DNA from: Rotaria socialis
Lineage: Eukaryota > Rotifera > Eurotatoria > Philodinida > Philodinidae
Length of the DNA: 64,000 nucleotides
Reading direction: 5' to 3'
Assembly: GCA_905331475.1 (NCBI GenBank)
Contig: CAJNYU010004277.1
Coordinates: 1-64,000, forward strand
Every line of letters starts with the position of its first letter. Positions within the stretch are counted from its first letter, which is position 1. The notes under the pieces are model-generated. The model worked only from the letters and a program-made list of their open reading frames with translations, did no database searches and was not told where the DNA came from. The translations under genes were made by a program, and so were the position numbers. Positions 46,300 to 57,015 of the stretch are shown piece by piece.

Positions 46300-47610
46300 C
46301 GTCGAGTTTATCAACAACAACAACATACAGCAATGACATAATCAGGAATATGATCTAAGATAGAAAAAAAGCAACTAGTTCATGTTCTTGCTTTAATTAT
46401 TATATTCATACCTGAAAATTATCATGATGGCCTAGAATGAAGATAGAGAAACTAGATTTATGCATGCTGTTTGATGTTATAAAATTAATTGTATCTACGA
46501 ATTGTGATGATAAATTCAATCTAAGATAGAGAAAGCAATTTATTTACAGTTTTTAAATATTACTAAAGAAAACAGTACCAGAGAATCGTTATGATGAACT
46601 TGACTTAATATAGAAAATAAAAGATTAATTCACGTTATTCAATTTCATAAAAATAGTTATATACCTGTGATTTCTGACGATGACCTTCATCTAGGAAGGG
46701 AACTGAAAATTAAGTTATGATAAATTTCATTCTAGTACCCCCACGAGTGAGAATAAGATGACACAATTAAATATAAGCTTCAAAGGCGAAATTTATTATC
46801 GTTATTCATTTTCATGCTATCAATTCTAACTGAGATCTATCCTGATGAACTTAGTATGCGATAGAGAAAGTAAAGTCATTCGAATGTTGTATTTATTCCT
46901 GATAACCTAGCCTGCAATTTCTGACGATGAATTCAACCTTAGATAGAAAAGGGAATTTTATTATCGTTATTTGATTCGATTGTAATAATAGTACCTGAAA
47001 CTGATGTTGATGAAGTTGACTGATAGGAAAACGAAATTTACTCATCATTTTGAGTTTTATTACAAGTTCACATCTGGCAATTATGACAATGAACTTGATC
47101 TAAAATAGAGAAAGGAAATGCATTCATTTGCTTGAATATTATTACAAGAATCATATCATCTGGGACTAACGACGATATATTCCATCTAAGATAGAAAACG
47201 AAATATATTCATTCTTCTTGAATTTTATGACAAAATCATACCTGAAAATCATTGTGATCAGCTTGTTCTAAGACAAAAAAGTACATCATTCTTTTTGAAT
47301 ACTATTCCAGTAATAGTAGTAGAAAATGATGATGATGAACGTGATCTAGGACGAAAAAGAAATAGTTAACTCATTCGTTGTTGTTGAATATTAGAAGAAT
47401 AATTATACCTGAAAATTTGAGACAATGCACTTGAATGAAGATAGAAAAAAAATAGATTCGTACACGTCGTTTAATTTGCTTGTAGTAATCATTCATCCGA
47501 CTCGTGATGAATAGTTTCAAGTAAGATATAGAAAAGAAATTCATTCTTATTCTTCAAATTCATAAGAACAATTCTACTTCATAGTTATGATAGTAAATTT
47601 GATTTACGTT
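46300..47610. repeat. Degenerate satellite, unit about 83 bp, roughly 14-15 copies
   Basis: The motif CTAAGATAGAGAAAG or a variant recurs at about 46366, 46444, 46527, 46610, 46863, 46945, 47025, 47103, 47191, 47270, 47347, 47435 and 47525. Spacing is mostly 77-90 bp. Each is preceded by TGATGATGAACTTGA-like and followed by TTCATTCNTNTTGAATTTTAT-like sequence and ATACCTGAAA. No frame is conserved. Confidence 0.8.
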
Positions 47611-47696
47611 CAACAAACGAATTGTACAATATTGATTTTTTGGAATTTTATCCGATTAGTGATACTTGAGTAATTTGATATTGAGTTGCTCATATA

Positions 47697-48616
47697 CACT
47701 GTAAACTAGAAAATAATTTATACGGTGTAATAAAACATATTCTAGGAAAGTCCATACGAATTCATCGATGAATTTTTACTTTCTTGAAAATGCGTTATTC
47801 TAGAAGCTAGAAATGACAAATTAGATTTTCTAGTTAGAAAATAGAAAGTGAATTTGTATTGACTTTTCTAGAAATTTGAGATTCCATTTTCATTCCATAA
47901 TGAAGGTTGAACACAACAAATAAATATCGAGTAAAATGTTCCATAAAACATCATAAATAAGAAAAATATGAGAATTGGAATATAAGTTAAAACGTAGTTA
48001 CTAAAAAATACCCCTTCAGGACCCAATGAAGAAAAAGAAGTTCTAAGAAAAACAATTTAACTATTTAAAAACATTTTGATCAGAAACGAATACTCACAAT
48101 ACAATTCTCAAGGTTAAACATAAAACTACTACGCAACAGCCCAAATAGAGTTTGAAAAATATGAAAGGTTGTAATTATCGATTTTATATTCAGAAAATTC
48201 TATTTCTAATATTCTTGTGAGCCATCAGGAATAAATTGCCATTATGTGCCTGTTCATATAAAATGGACTAGCTCATGTAGTATCTGAAAAAAAAAACTTA
48301 TTTATCAACTAGCTACAGCTGCTGGATGAAATAATGAATACACAACACTGTCGACTCACTTATATACATGACCTAACAATGGCTCTATAGCTGTCATTGT
48401 TTAAATGATTATTCAAAAATCGGTAACTGATTTCTGAGTTTTTGTAGAGTTTAAATTGATTTTCCCAGAAAAACAGATTGCAATGCTACTTTCTGGACCA
48501 TCAAACATTTTCTGCACATTCAAAATTCGACGAATAAATTATAAAATTTTGTAAAATGTTTTAGCTTATTTAAGATCGACTTTCTAAAAAATAGAATTTA
48601 AATAAAATTTACAGTG
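47697..48616. mobile_element. 920-bp CACTGTAAA-ended element with TA target duplication
   Basis: Left end CACTGTAAACTAGAAAATAA; right end inward CACTGTAAATTTTATTTAAA. TA on both flanks (47695-47696, 48617-48618). The interior is rich in CTAGAAA/TTTCTAG motifs. It is non-coding and nested in the 4.2-kb element. Confidence 0.72.
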
Positions 48617-49493
48617 TAGCATGAATTTTTGAAGGTCCAGTGAATTGGCTATGAACCATGGCACTCTTTTTATTCTATATTTTACATGAGTATAGACAAG
48701 GGGTATGTGATTTGTATTGTCAGTATCTGGACGAGAAAAGATCTATTTAGTATCTTGGCAGAATCGCTACGTTTGTTTTTGGAAATTAGTTTTGCTGATT
48801 TTCAATCTGCTCTAAAAGTGAATATTCTTTATTGAGTCATTTACTAAAGGTAACATTGAAAAATTTGCTATTTATGAAAAAGCATAAAAGACTATGTACA
48901 CAAATAATACAAGCCGCTTATGGTTTTGTACGAAGTGCATGGAACCTAACAATGCTTTAAGAAAAAATATAACGTTATTTTAGGAAAATTGTAAAACCAC
49001 TAGAAAGTGTACAGAACTACAAATGGTTTCGTATAGTTTGTGTGAAACCATCAATCATCCCTATGAAACTGAAATTTTTCGTGGAAAATATACGAAACCA
49101 TGAGATCAATAAGATGAAGACGAAAAGTTCAGTATAGACAATTCTAAACCTTCTAATATTGTACGAAACCTTTCATTGTTCAGAATAAGAAGGACGGAAC
49201 CTTCGATAAGAAATCGGAACCATCAGTCACTTGGTCAATATACTACGAAACTTTCTTTAATTTTGAGAAACTTGTAATGGATTAGTATTTCAAGTGCGAA
49301 ACCATAGACCAGTTTGCGGAACTAAGAGAAAGTTCGGTTGAAAAATTGTGAAACCCTACATTTTCTTCTGAATTTAGAAAACTTTTATATAATTACCACG
49401 AAACGATTTTCACTTTTCGGAACCTAAAACCGTTTAGATCAAATGTACTGAACCACTGAAGTTCGGTATTAAACCTATTTTTTTTAGAGTGTA

Positions 49494-50245
49494 GTGTATG
49501 ATATTTTTTGAGCATTGTTCGATTCAAAAAGATGAAACTTCTATTTTCTTCCAATATAGGATTGCAATGTTCAATATTAACAGAGAAATATGGCCATAGC
49601 ATTATGTTTGTTTTATATATTTGTCTCTGATTAATATGATCTGTTCTGACAGTCATGAAAATCTAATAGTGTACAAATTAATTGTGCTTTGTGTCGAATA
49701 TCAAGCTTCAACATATCGAACGAAATATTCGTAATGTCGCCATGGGAGAGCTCATCGATAGATAATCCTCACATCAGGTCATGAGATAAATTACATTAGC
49801 TAGCCTTATCAGGTATATTACGTATATTCATATGCATATATGATTGGCATTGTTTAAATTAATAGAATTTATTAGTTTGAAAGAAAAAGAAAAGAGCCAA
49901 TGACTCTTAAGCCCAGTGACTTAAAACACGTAAAAGTTGCATTTCTGCTGATAGAAAAAACATTATTTTTTTTAACTTAACGGGTATCGTTGAGATTCAA
50001 AAAATGTAAATATTTATTCATTTCTACATGAAAAAAGAGAGATACCTTATCATTTCATGACACAATATCTTGATGAAAACGCTTTTATTTTAGTATTATA
50101 GACGAATATTTTTTTCTACTATTGTTTTATGTGAATTAAACGAACGTATTACCAAATAAATAAAATGCAAATTATAAAGAATATTCTAGTATTGAGACAA
50201 TATATTCTAATAGAAATCATCAAAGAGAAATTTTCTTTTCAGATA
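49494..50245. other. Spacer upstream of the secreted-protein gene
   Basis: AT-rich, no gene recognised. TTTTCTTTTCAG at 50232-50243 just before the next ATG could be a splice acceptor, so a 5' non-coding exon may lie here. Confidence 0.45.
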
Positions 50246-50680
50246 ATGAAGACAGCACATGTTGTTATTTTACTATTGATCTGTTTTAATTGTTTAACAC
50301 TCATACATGCTTTTTCACTTTGTCAAGAGGGTTCAATGTTTCCTGATTGGATGATTGGAAATTTTCACGCACAATTTGCCGATGGCTCATCGGCAAATGG
50401 AAGCTTTGGTTTATGGTATGCAAATGTTACGTTCTCCACTGGTGATTATGGTCGGTTAACAATGACATCACCACTACATAAAGGTGATGGTTTTTATGTA
50501 TTTCATGAATGTGTTCATATTAATGGAGTGGAACCTCAGCATCGATGCTCACTTTTAGTTCGTAATCCTATTGGTGGTTATACGGAATATATTCATAAAG
50601 ATCCCAAACTTGTTCCTCTCTGTCCAAAATCATTAGTCTCATTAGACCTTGAAATTGAAATTGTTACTAAAATCAACTAA
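50246..50680 (+). CDS. Small secreted protein, family not recognised
   Basis: ATG at 50246 was chosen because it opens a clear signal peptide (KTAHVVILLLICFNCLTLIH followed by AFS); the upstream ATG at 50165 would put 27 residues before it and cross a likely acceptor. The protein has 144 residues, no introns in the coding part, and ends at TAA 50678-50680. The mature part has four to five cysteines (SLCQEG, HECVHI, HRCSLL, PLCPKS), probably two disulphides, and one N-glycosylation site (NVT) with another at NGS. The fold looks beta-rich. I do not recognise a domain. It is convergent with the cyclophilin gene, with 68 bp between stop codons. Confidence 0.7.
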   Translation: MKTAHVVILLLICFNCLTLIHAFSLCQEGSMFPDWMIGNFHAQFADGSSANGSFGLWYANVTFSTGDYGRLTMTSPLHKGDGFYVFHECVHINGVEPQHRCSLLVRNPIGGYTEYIHKDPKLVPLCPKSLVSLDLEIEIVTKIN

Positions 50681-50748
50681 TATTTTTATTATTTATTATT
50701 TTGAATTGAATAAGAAACAGAATTTTTTTAAAAGAGAAATCAATGGAT

Positions 50749-51857
50749 TCAATAAAAGTTCTTTGTAAATGGACAATTATGAGTAATTGAAACTTTTTCA
50801 ATAAAATTAATTTGAGGATAATTGTCAATAATCCATTTATTTCCTTTTTTTGAATATTGTTCTTGATCAACACCATCGCTACTACCTAAAATAAATTCAA
50901 TTCTTCAATAAAGATTCACTTTTACAGGAAAGACATTCTCGTAAGTTTTGTTTTTCGAGAAAATGTTATTTTCTATTTCCAATACTTAGCTCCGTGTCGT
51001 CTCTGTTGATACAAATGATAAAGATATAACATAGCGAAAGAAAAAATCTGTTCAATTTGAAAAAAACTATTTAAAAGCCAAGACTTTCAAATTTCACGTT
51101 TCAAATTTATAGAAGCTTATTTATTATATTTTCCTTTAAACATATTTCATGCAATATAGTTTAATTCGGTAATTCTAGATAGAAAGATGTATCTTATATA
51201 ATATGCTAAATAGCGCACTATTACGTCAAAACCAGAACTTTTATTTAAATAATACCTGGTGTTGGATTGAAAATAGCTTCAGCTGTATCAAAACCAGTTG
51301 TAACGATTCCTAAAATTGAATAGAAAAAAAACAGGAATATTAATTGAAAGAAAATATTTTATTTAACTGACCTAAAGGTGAAAATCCTAATGGATCTAAA
51401 CGTGAGTTATTGATGTAATTAATAAATAATTGAGTTGTTCGAGTATTTGGACCGGCTGTTGCATATGAAAGTGTGCCTTTTATGTTTGACATTTTAACTG
51501 GGTCTAAATAGATATACAAATGAAATAAAATATATGAATAAATACTATTATAAAACCATCTTGAATCGGTTTATTCCAAATAGTATTTTGTATTGGATCG
51601 CCACTTATTCCAAATTGAACAACAAAATTGGGAACAACACGAAAAAATGCTGATGGTACTGAATAAAAACTAGAATTTATTACATCAAATAAATGATTGG
51701 CTCCAATTGGTGACCAATTTTGTGTTATATTTATTATTATTGGATTTTTTGAACCTTTCACATCTGTATCAAAACGTATACAATAGCTTGATGGATAACA
51801 ATATGTATTCAATATAAATACTGCCAGAATAAATAATATCTTATAGAATAGTGACAT
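50749..51857 (-). CDS. Secreted cyclophilin-type peptidyl-prolyl isomerase, four exons
   Basis: Exons 51857-51557, 51503-51372, 51309-51256 and 50885-50749 join in phase over GT/AG introns of 53, 62 and 370 nt, giving 207 residues with no stop. The first 20 residues are a signal peptide ([20 protein letters not shown]), so it acts in the secretory pathway or outside. The cyclophilin core follows: [19 protein letters not shown], then [19 protein letters not shown], where the usual catalytic Phe-His-Arg is Phe-Phe-Arg. Next come [20 protein letters not shown] (the A-G-P-N-T-x-x-S/T-Q-F/L-F-I motif) and [10 protein letters not shown]. Phe-Phe-Arg occurs in a divergent, partly bacterial-like branch of cyclophilins. 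The arginine, the Gln and the AGPNT loop are kept, so isomerase activity is plausible. Confidence 0.9.
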
Positions 51858-54075
51858 TTTTATCTAGAATAAGAATATTTCAATAAATATTATAATTATA
51901 TTTATTGGTTTATTGATTTCAATATTTAAAAAAAGAAGTGACTCTTCGATCACTATCAATCAAACGGGGTCAATGAATGCAAACATAGAAATATTTGATT
52001 GCCAATTAAATATAATAATAATAATCAAATATTCTTTAGGATATTTACAATAAAAATAATAATTAATTATTAATTAAAACTTCAAATCCTAAATTGGTGC
52101 CAAATACGTAGATCTTATCTTGATATTATTGACGATGTATATTTTTATTCATAGAAATAATTTAATCGACAATGGCTTTTTATAAAAATAGAAGATTCAT
52201 TGTTCTACATGAATATTAATAAATAATGTAAATATTAAAGCGAAGATGGCTTATATTCTCTATATTAATCTATGAGTAAATTTCAATATACTAAGAACGT
52301 GTTTTGATCATCTATACGTCTTTTTCCGAAATACTTTATTTTACAGAAAAATAAAATCGAATTTATACTTAAAACTATAAGACAGAAATATTAAAAGTAA
52401 AGTATGTAATAGAAATTTCAAGGTTTGTCTGCATTTATCTCTATTAAGTGTGTTTACTGTAAGTCTAAATGATTGATTCATGCAAATAATGAACTTAACG
52501 AATAATCGATGAATTTCTAAATATTTATCAACACTTGTTTGAGATGGAAACTCTTTTTTCTTATAATAAGAATATATTTAAGTAAAATTTATGTATAGTA
52601 AAATATAATTTAGGCTATCGGTAAGTAGATAGATAATAAATTAAAAATTGTGTTTCTTTAAACACATTTTTGTCATATTTAACAATAATTCTAGCTTACT
52701 TAAGTGTAATTTGACTTCAAAAAATAAGAATGTTTGCTATATTTAAAAATAAAAATGATGTTTGAAGAGATATTTTTCACTTTATAATTTTTTTATCTTG
52801 TGTTTCATTTGTTTAAACATTGTATAATATTATAATGATAAATATTTTTTATTTTTATTTGTCTACAAAGATATTAAGATGATAAAGTCTCATAAGAATA
52901 AATAGAAATTCATTTTGACATGAAATATTTCATTGAATAATTATTTCTAGAAAAACAAAAAGCACTTTCCAAAAATTCTGATAGAAGTTGCTAAAAATAA
53001 TATTTTCTTATTGATGTTTACTTTAACTTTATCTTAATAATATGCTTTTGACAATCTTCAAGAACTATTATATTTGTTAGTAGAATTCAATGAATAAGGT
53101 CTGTTTCAAATATTCTATTATTATCTCATAAATGTAACTATTTTTGTAGAATTATCTGTTCGAGAAATGAGTTGCATACATATCGAAATAGATGAGCTCA
53201 ATAACTGACTGACAGATTTCTAGATATTCGAATATCTTGAAATATTGAATTCAATTTTAATATTTGACATAAATAATAATTAGATTAATATAAAAAGAAG
53301 AGAACTTTATTCAATTTCATCACTATTATTTCATAATGGAAAAATATTTAGATTTTTGGAATAAGCATATACTTAGGTCAGTCCAAAAATAGTTGCGGAG
53401 GTAAATTATATCAATTTCTTATAGAAAATTCTGAGGAACATTTTTTCTCTCTACAGTCTGATAGAGAAAAGAAAGCTATATTTTTCTATGCTACTTAATC
53501 GTACTTTAACTAATATGATGATAATACATTTTTCATAAGACGTTTTTCGTTTACACGGTTCAAGGTTGTAAGTTGTATATCGTAGTTTTCACTTCCTTGT
53601 TAGCTGTATTAACAACCAAAATATGTCATAACATGCAGAGTGAAAAGCTCTACAATTTCCATAAAAACATTTCTTTTCTAGTTGCACATTTTGTTCTTAA
53701 AATAGACTAAATTTTCAGCGATCAAATTTCAACCACGAAAAAGATAATGTTTTTATGATAAACGACGAATTCATTTTTTGTTGTTGATGATTTTATCACT
53801 TGATATGTTTTATTAAAAGAAAAGAAAAAATACACCAGAAGATGCAGCGTGAAAAGCTCTACAGTCTACATTGGTAAAGTTTATTGAAATTGCTTTGAAA
53901 GAAAGGAAAATTCTATACGATCAGTTTTTACAACAACCAAAGTTCGATTACTCAAAACCTTGCCCATTTTGAAAAGAAGAAGTGCAACTAGAAAATAAGT
54001 GGCCTTATGGTATATTTTGATTGTTAGTATAATGTATTAGTGGACTAAAAAGACTAAACGGTCTGACTCATTGTA
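51858..54075. other. Long AT-rich intergenic region
   Basis: No gene recognised. 53373-53400 reads TTAGGTCAGTCCAAAAATAG followed by TTGCGG, which resembles a mariner terminal repeat, but the opposite end and a transposase frame are not seen. GTGAAAAGCTCTACA occurs at 53640 and 53848. Confidence 0.5.
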
Positions 54076-55259
54076 CTCAGAAAGAAAAAAAGGTGTCATA
54101 CTGAACCTTTTAGGGTTCTAGATTTGGGTACCATTTTCAGAACCACTTAAAGTGCAAGCAAAATCTGATTCTAGCTGGAACTTCCTATTTCTTTCAAAAA
54201 TGGTTCTATAGTAGTAAAAGGTAGCCCACCACACTCAATTAGTCTAGTACTCCAGACTAATGTTTTATCCAACCGTTAATTTCATACTTAATCCCTTATT
54301 CCTACCCTTAACCCTTACTTCTATCCTTAACCCTTAATCCTATCATTAACCCTCATTTCTATGCTATAAACCACTAAATCGCATGTGTTATATTTACCTG
54401 AATTTGTTGTGAGTAGAATACGAGCCAGCTCTTTCTCCTTTATTCGCACGCAAGGGGAATCACCGTTACTTGTTGTTGAGAAGATCCTAAACAAAAATAC
54501 AAGAGGAATGATTGATACTGTAAGATTGAACTTATCATGAGATCAATTATTCACATATACCTAAATAGAAAAAAGCATCATTAATTCATTTTATCATATT
54601 GAACTTGCATTTCAATTGATTATTGCTACATACCTAAATAAAGAACATATTGACTTCATTTTACCAGATTGACATTACTCTCTATTGATAATTGTGATAT
54701 ATGAAAATAGATAAAATAATAAACGCATTTTATAAGTTATAACTTACCGTAGAATTGATTATTAAGACGCACCTACCCATATCCATCAATCCGACTTGGA
54801 TCCTCAGGCTCAGTATCGATGATGCCGGATTCGGATTCTTGGATCTCGATAACTTATTTCAAACTTCGATCAGAATTGAGATCGGAGTTGAAATAAAATG
54901 TCTAATTTTACAGCCCTCGATTTTTTGATGGACCCAATTTCTGACCAACGGGAGCTCGGATCAAAAAGTGATGACGGATTCGGAATCCTCGACCTCGGTA
55001 ACCTATATGAGGTTTATATTACTTAAAGCACACTCCACAAATATATTATCTTGCTTCAAGTCAGAGTCATTTGTGGAAAAATGGTACAGGACGGAACCTT
55101 GTCAAACATCCGGAACTGTTGAGGATCTGAGATGATTCTTTAAACTAACTATTATAGAACCCTCGATGGTTTATTAATGAGCGAGTGAAACCTTAAAAGG
55201 TTCAGTATCTTGGCTAGAACCATAAATGGTTCCATATGACACCTTATTTTTTTTCACAG
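54076..55259. mobile_element. Inverted-repeat element, copy B (opposite orientation to copy A)
   Basis: Left end CTCAGAAAGAAAAAAAGGTG; right end inward CTGTGAAAAAAAATAAGGTG followed by CATATGGAACCATTTATGGT. TA on both flanks (54074-54075, 55260-55261). GGTTC/GAACC repeats lie near both ends and a CCCTTAACCCTTA-type minisatellite at 54285-54360. It matches copy A (13423-15223) at both ends but lacks its 233-bp MITE and has a different core (54560-55060). Non-coding. Confidence 0.83.
54285..54360 (-). repeat. TTAAGGGTTAAGGATAG minisatellite
   Basis: About four degenerate copies of an 18-19 bp unit, also present in copy A at 14957-15010. It resembles TTAGGG telomere sequence only superficially and belongs to the element. 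Confidence 0.75.
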
Positions 55260-55261
55260 TA

Positions 55262-57015
55262 CCACCTATAATAAACAGATGAAGATTTTAATCTTTTTTT
55301 TCTCACACAAATACCTTATTCTAGAGCTTGAATCCACTTTAGTGTATTTACAATTAGCAACTTTTCCATCCACTGGGAGGCTTTATCAAATTTTCGTTTA
55401 TGAAAAAAATGTATCAATTTCTCACCTAGTAATACGAAAAAATATAAATTTTTCAACAGTATTGATAGCTATATCCTAAATACTGTTTAAACTATTATCA
55501 TTCATAATATTTCTCAATGAAACTACTAAACACTTCAGTATACTGACATATTCTAAACAAAACGTTTTTTATACGTTCTCTCTAGTAATATTTCCTATTG
55601 ATAGATCCAATAAATTTCAAATGTTAAAAAGGTTTTATTATCTTATGTTCGAACAAAATATGATCTCACTACACTGAAAAAATAAAACTTCTATTTGATC
55701 AGTATCTAACTGACCGAAATATGTGAGTTCTACATTTTAGCCCCAACGGGGCTGCGCTGTAAAGCTTTTCCCTTGACAGCAAATAGAGTTGCTGGATAAC
55801 CTTACACAGGATGTTGATGATTACGAGACTTCATGTTGCGAAGACGAACTTCAATCCAAGATGCTACAATAGAAAACCTTAAAAAGCAACTTAGTCTAAC
55901 GGAATAAGTCATTATATTAGACTAAAAAGAAAGCAAGTGACAGCGATAATGAGCTGATACTGATCTTTACATATCTTCAAACATTCACCAAGACCCATAA
56001 GAATTCACTGGAATCCAGTAGAATCCGCAGGATCCACGAAGAGCCATCAGAATCCAAGGCTCTGGGAGCCTCTCCCACCCCCCCCCCGCCTTGGCTGGCA
56101 AAGTTCAGTCTCGTGGTGTCCTGTAGTCCTCTAGTATAGCATATTACATATATTTTTCTTCATGTATTTTAAGTTAGCTGAGCTAAGCCTAGGACTCACA
56201 TCAATTAGAATTCCCTAGACTGAAATGATAGGACCGGTTGAAATCCTACTAGAATGTTGAGCCTGTTATTGCAAAATTATTGAACAATGCATTTTAATTG
56301 CTGGGTGAGACTCAGACCTTCTCGTCCTCCTTTAGGGGATCGTTCAAGAATGTTTTTTATTGGTTTTAGAGTGATTGAACGCTCCATTCTCAACTTAACA
56401 CCGTGGTTCGACAACTGCCCACCTTTTCGTCTTCGGGCTTGTGTTTGCATACGTTTTTTTCGTGATTTATGTCTCATTTGTATCCCACTTTTATTTGTTC
56501 CCCGAGCGACTTTGCATCTCCATTCAGCTTATCCGTCCATTCCTATAGAAATTTCAAGATCCACTTCGGAAGTAAATAAACAATTTTCTACTCATTCCAT
56601 GTATTTGGACGTGTGGTCCTGTCAGTCTATGCTCAAGGAAATCGATTCTCGGCCCACGTTACTGGTTAATTAATGAGTTGTCAAATCAATACTCGCCTCA
56701 GTAGTGAGCACTCAACCTTGGAATACATAGATAAGAAAATAGTCAATATTCTATGTTTCACGCTTACGTATTCATTGTACTTCACATGTAATGTAAACTT
56801 GGGAGAAAATGAGTGGTTTAACTTAAAGAGTGACTCGACTTTTATTTATAACATAATAGGGTTGCATCTCATGCAAATCGGTAGTCACTATCGATTTGTC
56901 GGGATACAACGGTTTATTTGGTTTTATTTTAACTGAAAATGGGAAAAGTGTATACCGAAGGCAAACAACAAGTAAAATATGCATAAACTATAAGAAAAAT
57001 GTCTTGCAAACTTTT
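55262..57015. other. Intergenic region
   Basis: No gene I can support. 55990-56105 has several GAATCC repeats and a C-rich run (CCCACCCCCCCCCCG). Overlapping open frames at 56277-56673 on both strands are more GC-rich than the surroundings, but neither shows a domain; the minus one is rich in Arg/Lys. Confidence 0.45.

Larger units (their letters stand above)
45295..49491. mobile_element. 4.2-kb element with CACTCTAAAAA ends and TA target duplication
   Basis: Left end CACTCTAAAAAGAATAGGTA (45295); right end, inward, CACTCTAAAAAAAATAGGTT (49491). TA flanks both sides (45293-45294, 49492-49493). The right 550 bp are full of GAAACC/GGTTTCG motifs in both orientations. Nested inside are a 363-bp MITE (45430-45792), a satellite (about 46300-47610) and another CACTGTAAA-ended element (47697-48616). 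No transposase gene is visible. Confidence 0.72.

Noticed and set aside
53373-53400. Mariner insertion
   Set aside because: Only one terminal-repeat-like sequence is seen; no second end, no transposase motif, so not listed as an element.
56277-56673. Overlapping open frames on both strands, the minus one Arg/Lys-rich
   Set aside because: Neither has a recognisable domain; the minus frame is preceded by a stop close upstream. Could be a repeat scrap.
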